A DNA stretch of 6,466 nucleotides. Origin: Bacteroidota bacterium. GTDB taxonomy: Bacteria; Bacteroidota; Ignavibacteria; UBA10030. This document shows, piece by piece, positions 6,463 to 6,466 of the stretch (positions are counted from its first letter, which is position 1; each line of letters opens with the position of its first letter). The notes under the pieces were generated by a model that was not told where the DNA came from, ran no database searches, and worked only from the letters and a program-made list of their open reading frames with translations. The stretch spans positions 1 to 6,466 of the forward strand of contig JALONE010000061.1 of NCBI GenBank assembly GCA_025455125.1, read 5' to 3'. A program made the translations under genes and the position numbers.

Positions 6463-6466
6463 TCAC

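Overview
The window carries one compact plus-strand operon for a membrane-bound respiratory complex of the complex-iron-sulfur-molybdoenzyme type. In order it encodes a membrane-anchored multihaem cytochrome c (966-1553), a Tat-exported molybdopterin-oxidoreductase-like subunit (1566-3506), a four-cluster ferredoxin subunit (3512-4282) and an NrfD-like integral membrane subunit (4275-5507). This order and these domain types match the quinone reductase complex Qrc (QrcABCD) known from sulfate reducers such as Desulfovibrio. In the characterised Qrc, electrons from periplasmic cytochromes c pass through QrcA, QrcB and QrcC to menaquinone at QrcD. The identification rests on motifs and gene order read by eye, not on an alignment.

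The four core genes are flanked by two unusual genes that both look like relatives of glycine cleavage H protein (GcvH) joined to a cysteine-rich segment. Upstream (4-969) is a two-part gene: a duplicated CPFL-cysteine segment followed by an H-protein-like domain. It is interrupted by a single in-frame TAG at 289-291, just before the last cysteine of the second repeat. Downstream (5518-6345) is a one-helix membrane protein with a four-cysteine segment and a second H-protein-like domain that has no lysine at the usual lipoylation position.

All plus-strand genes are packed tightly: 4-nt overlap, 12-nt gap, 5-nt gap, 8-nt overlap, 10-nt gap. They look like one transcript whose promoter lies to the left of the window. 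At the right end, only 3 nt after the last operon stop, a convergent minus-strand gene shows the C-terminal Fis-type helix-turn-helix of what is probably a sigma-54-dependent regulator. Its reading frame is broken by a TGA at the very edge of the window.

The DNA is GC-rich by eye and clearly bacterial. The contents suggest an anaerobic or facultative respirer with periplasmic c-type cytochromes and menaquinone. Desulfobacterota, Bacteroidota/Chlorobiota-type (FCB) or related lineages are all possible, and the window alone does not settle the taxon. No RNA genes, CRISPR arrays, insertion sequences or long intergenic regions were seen.
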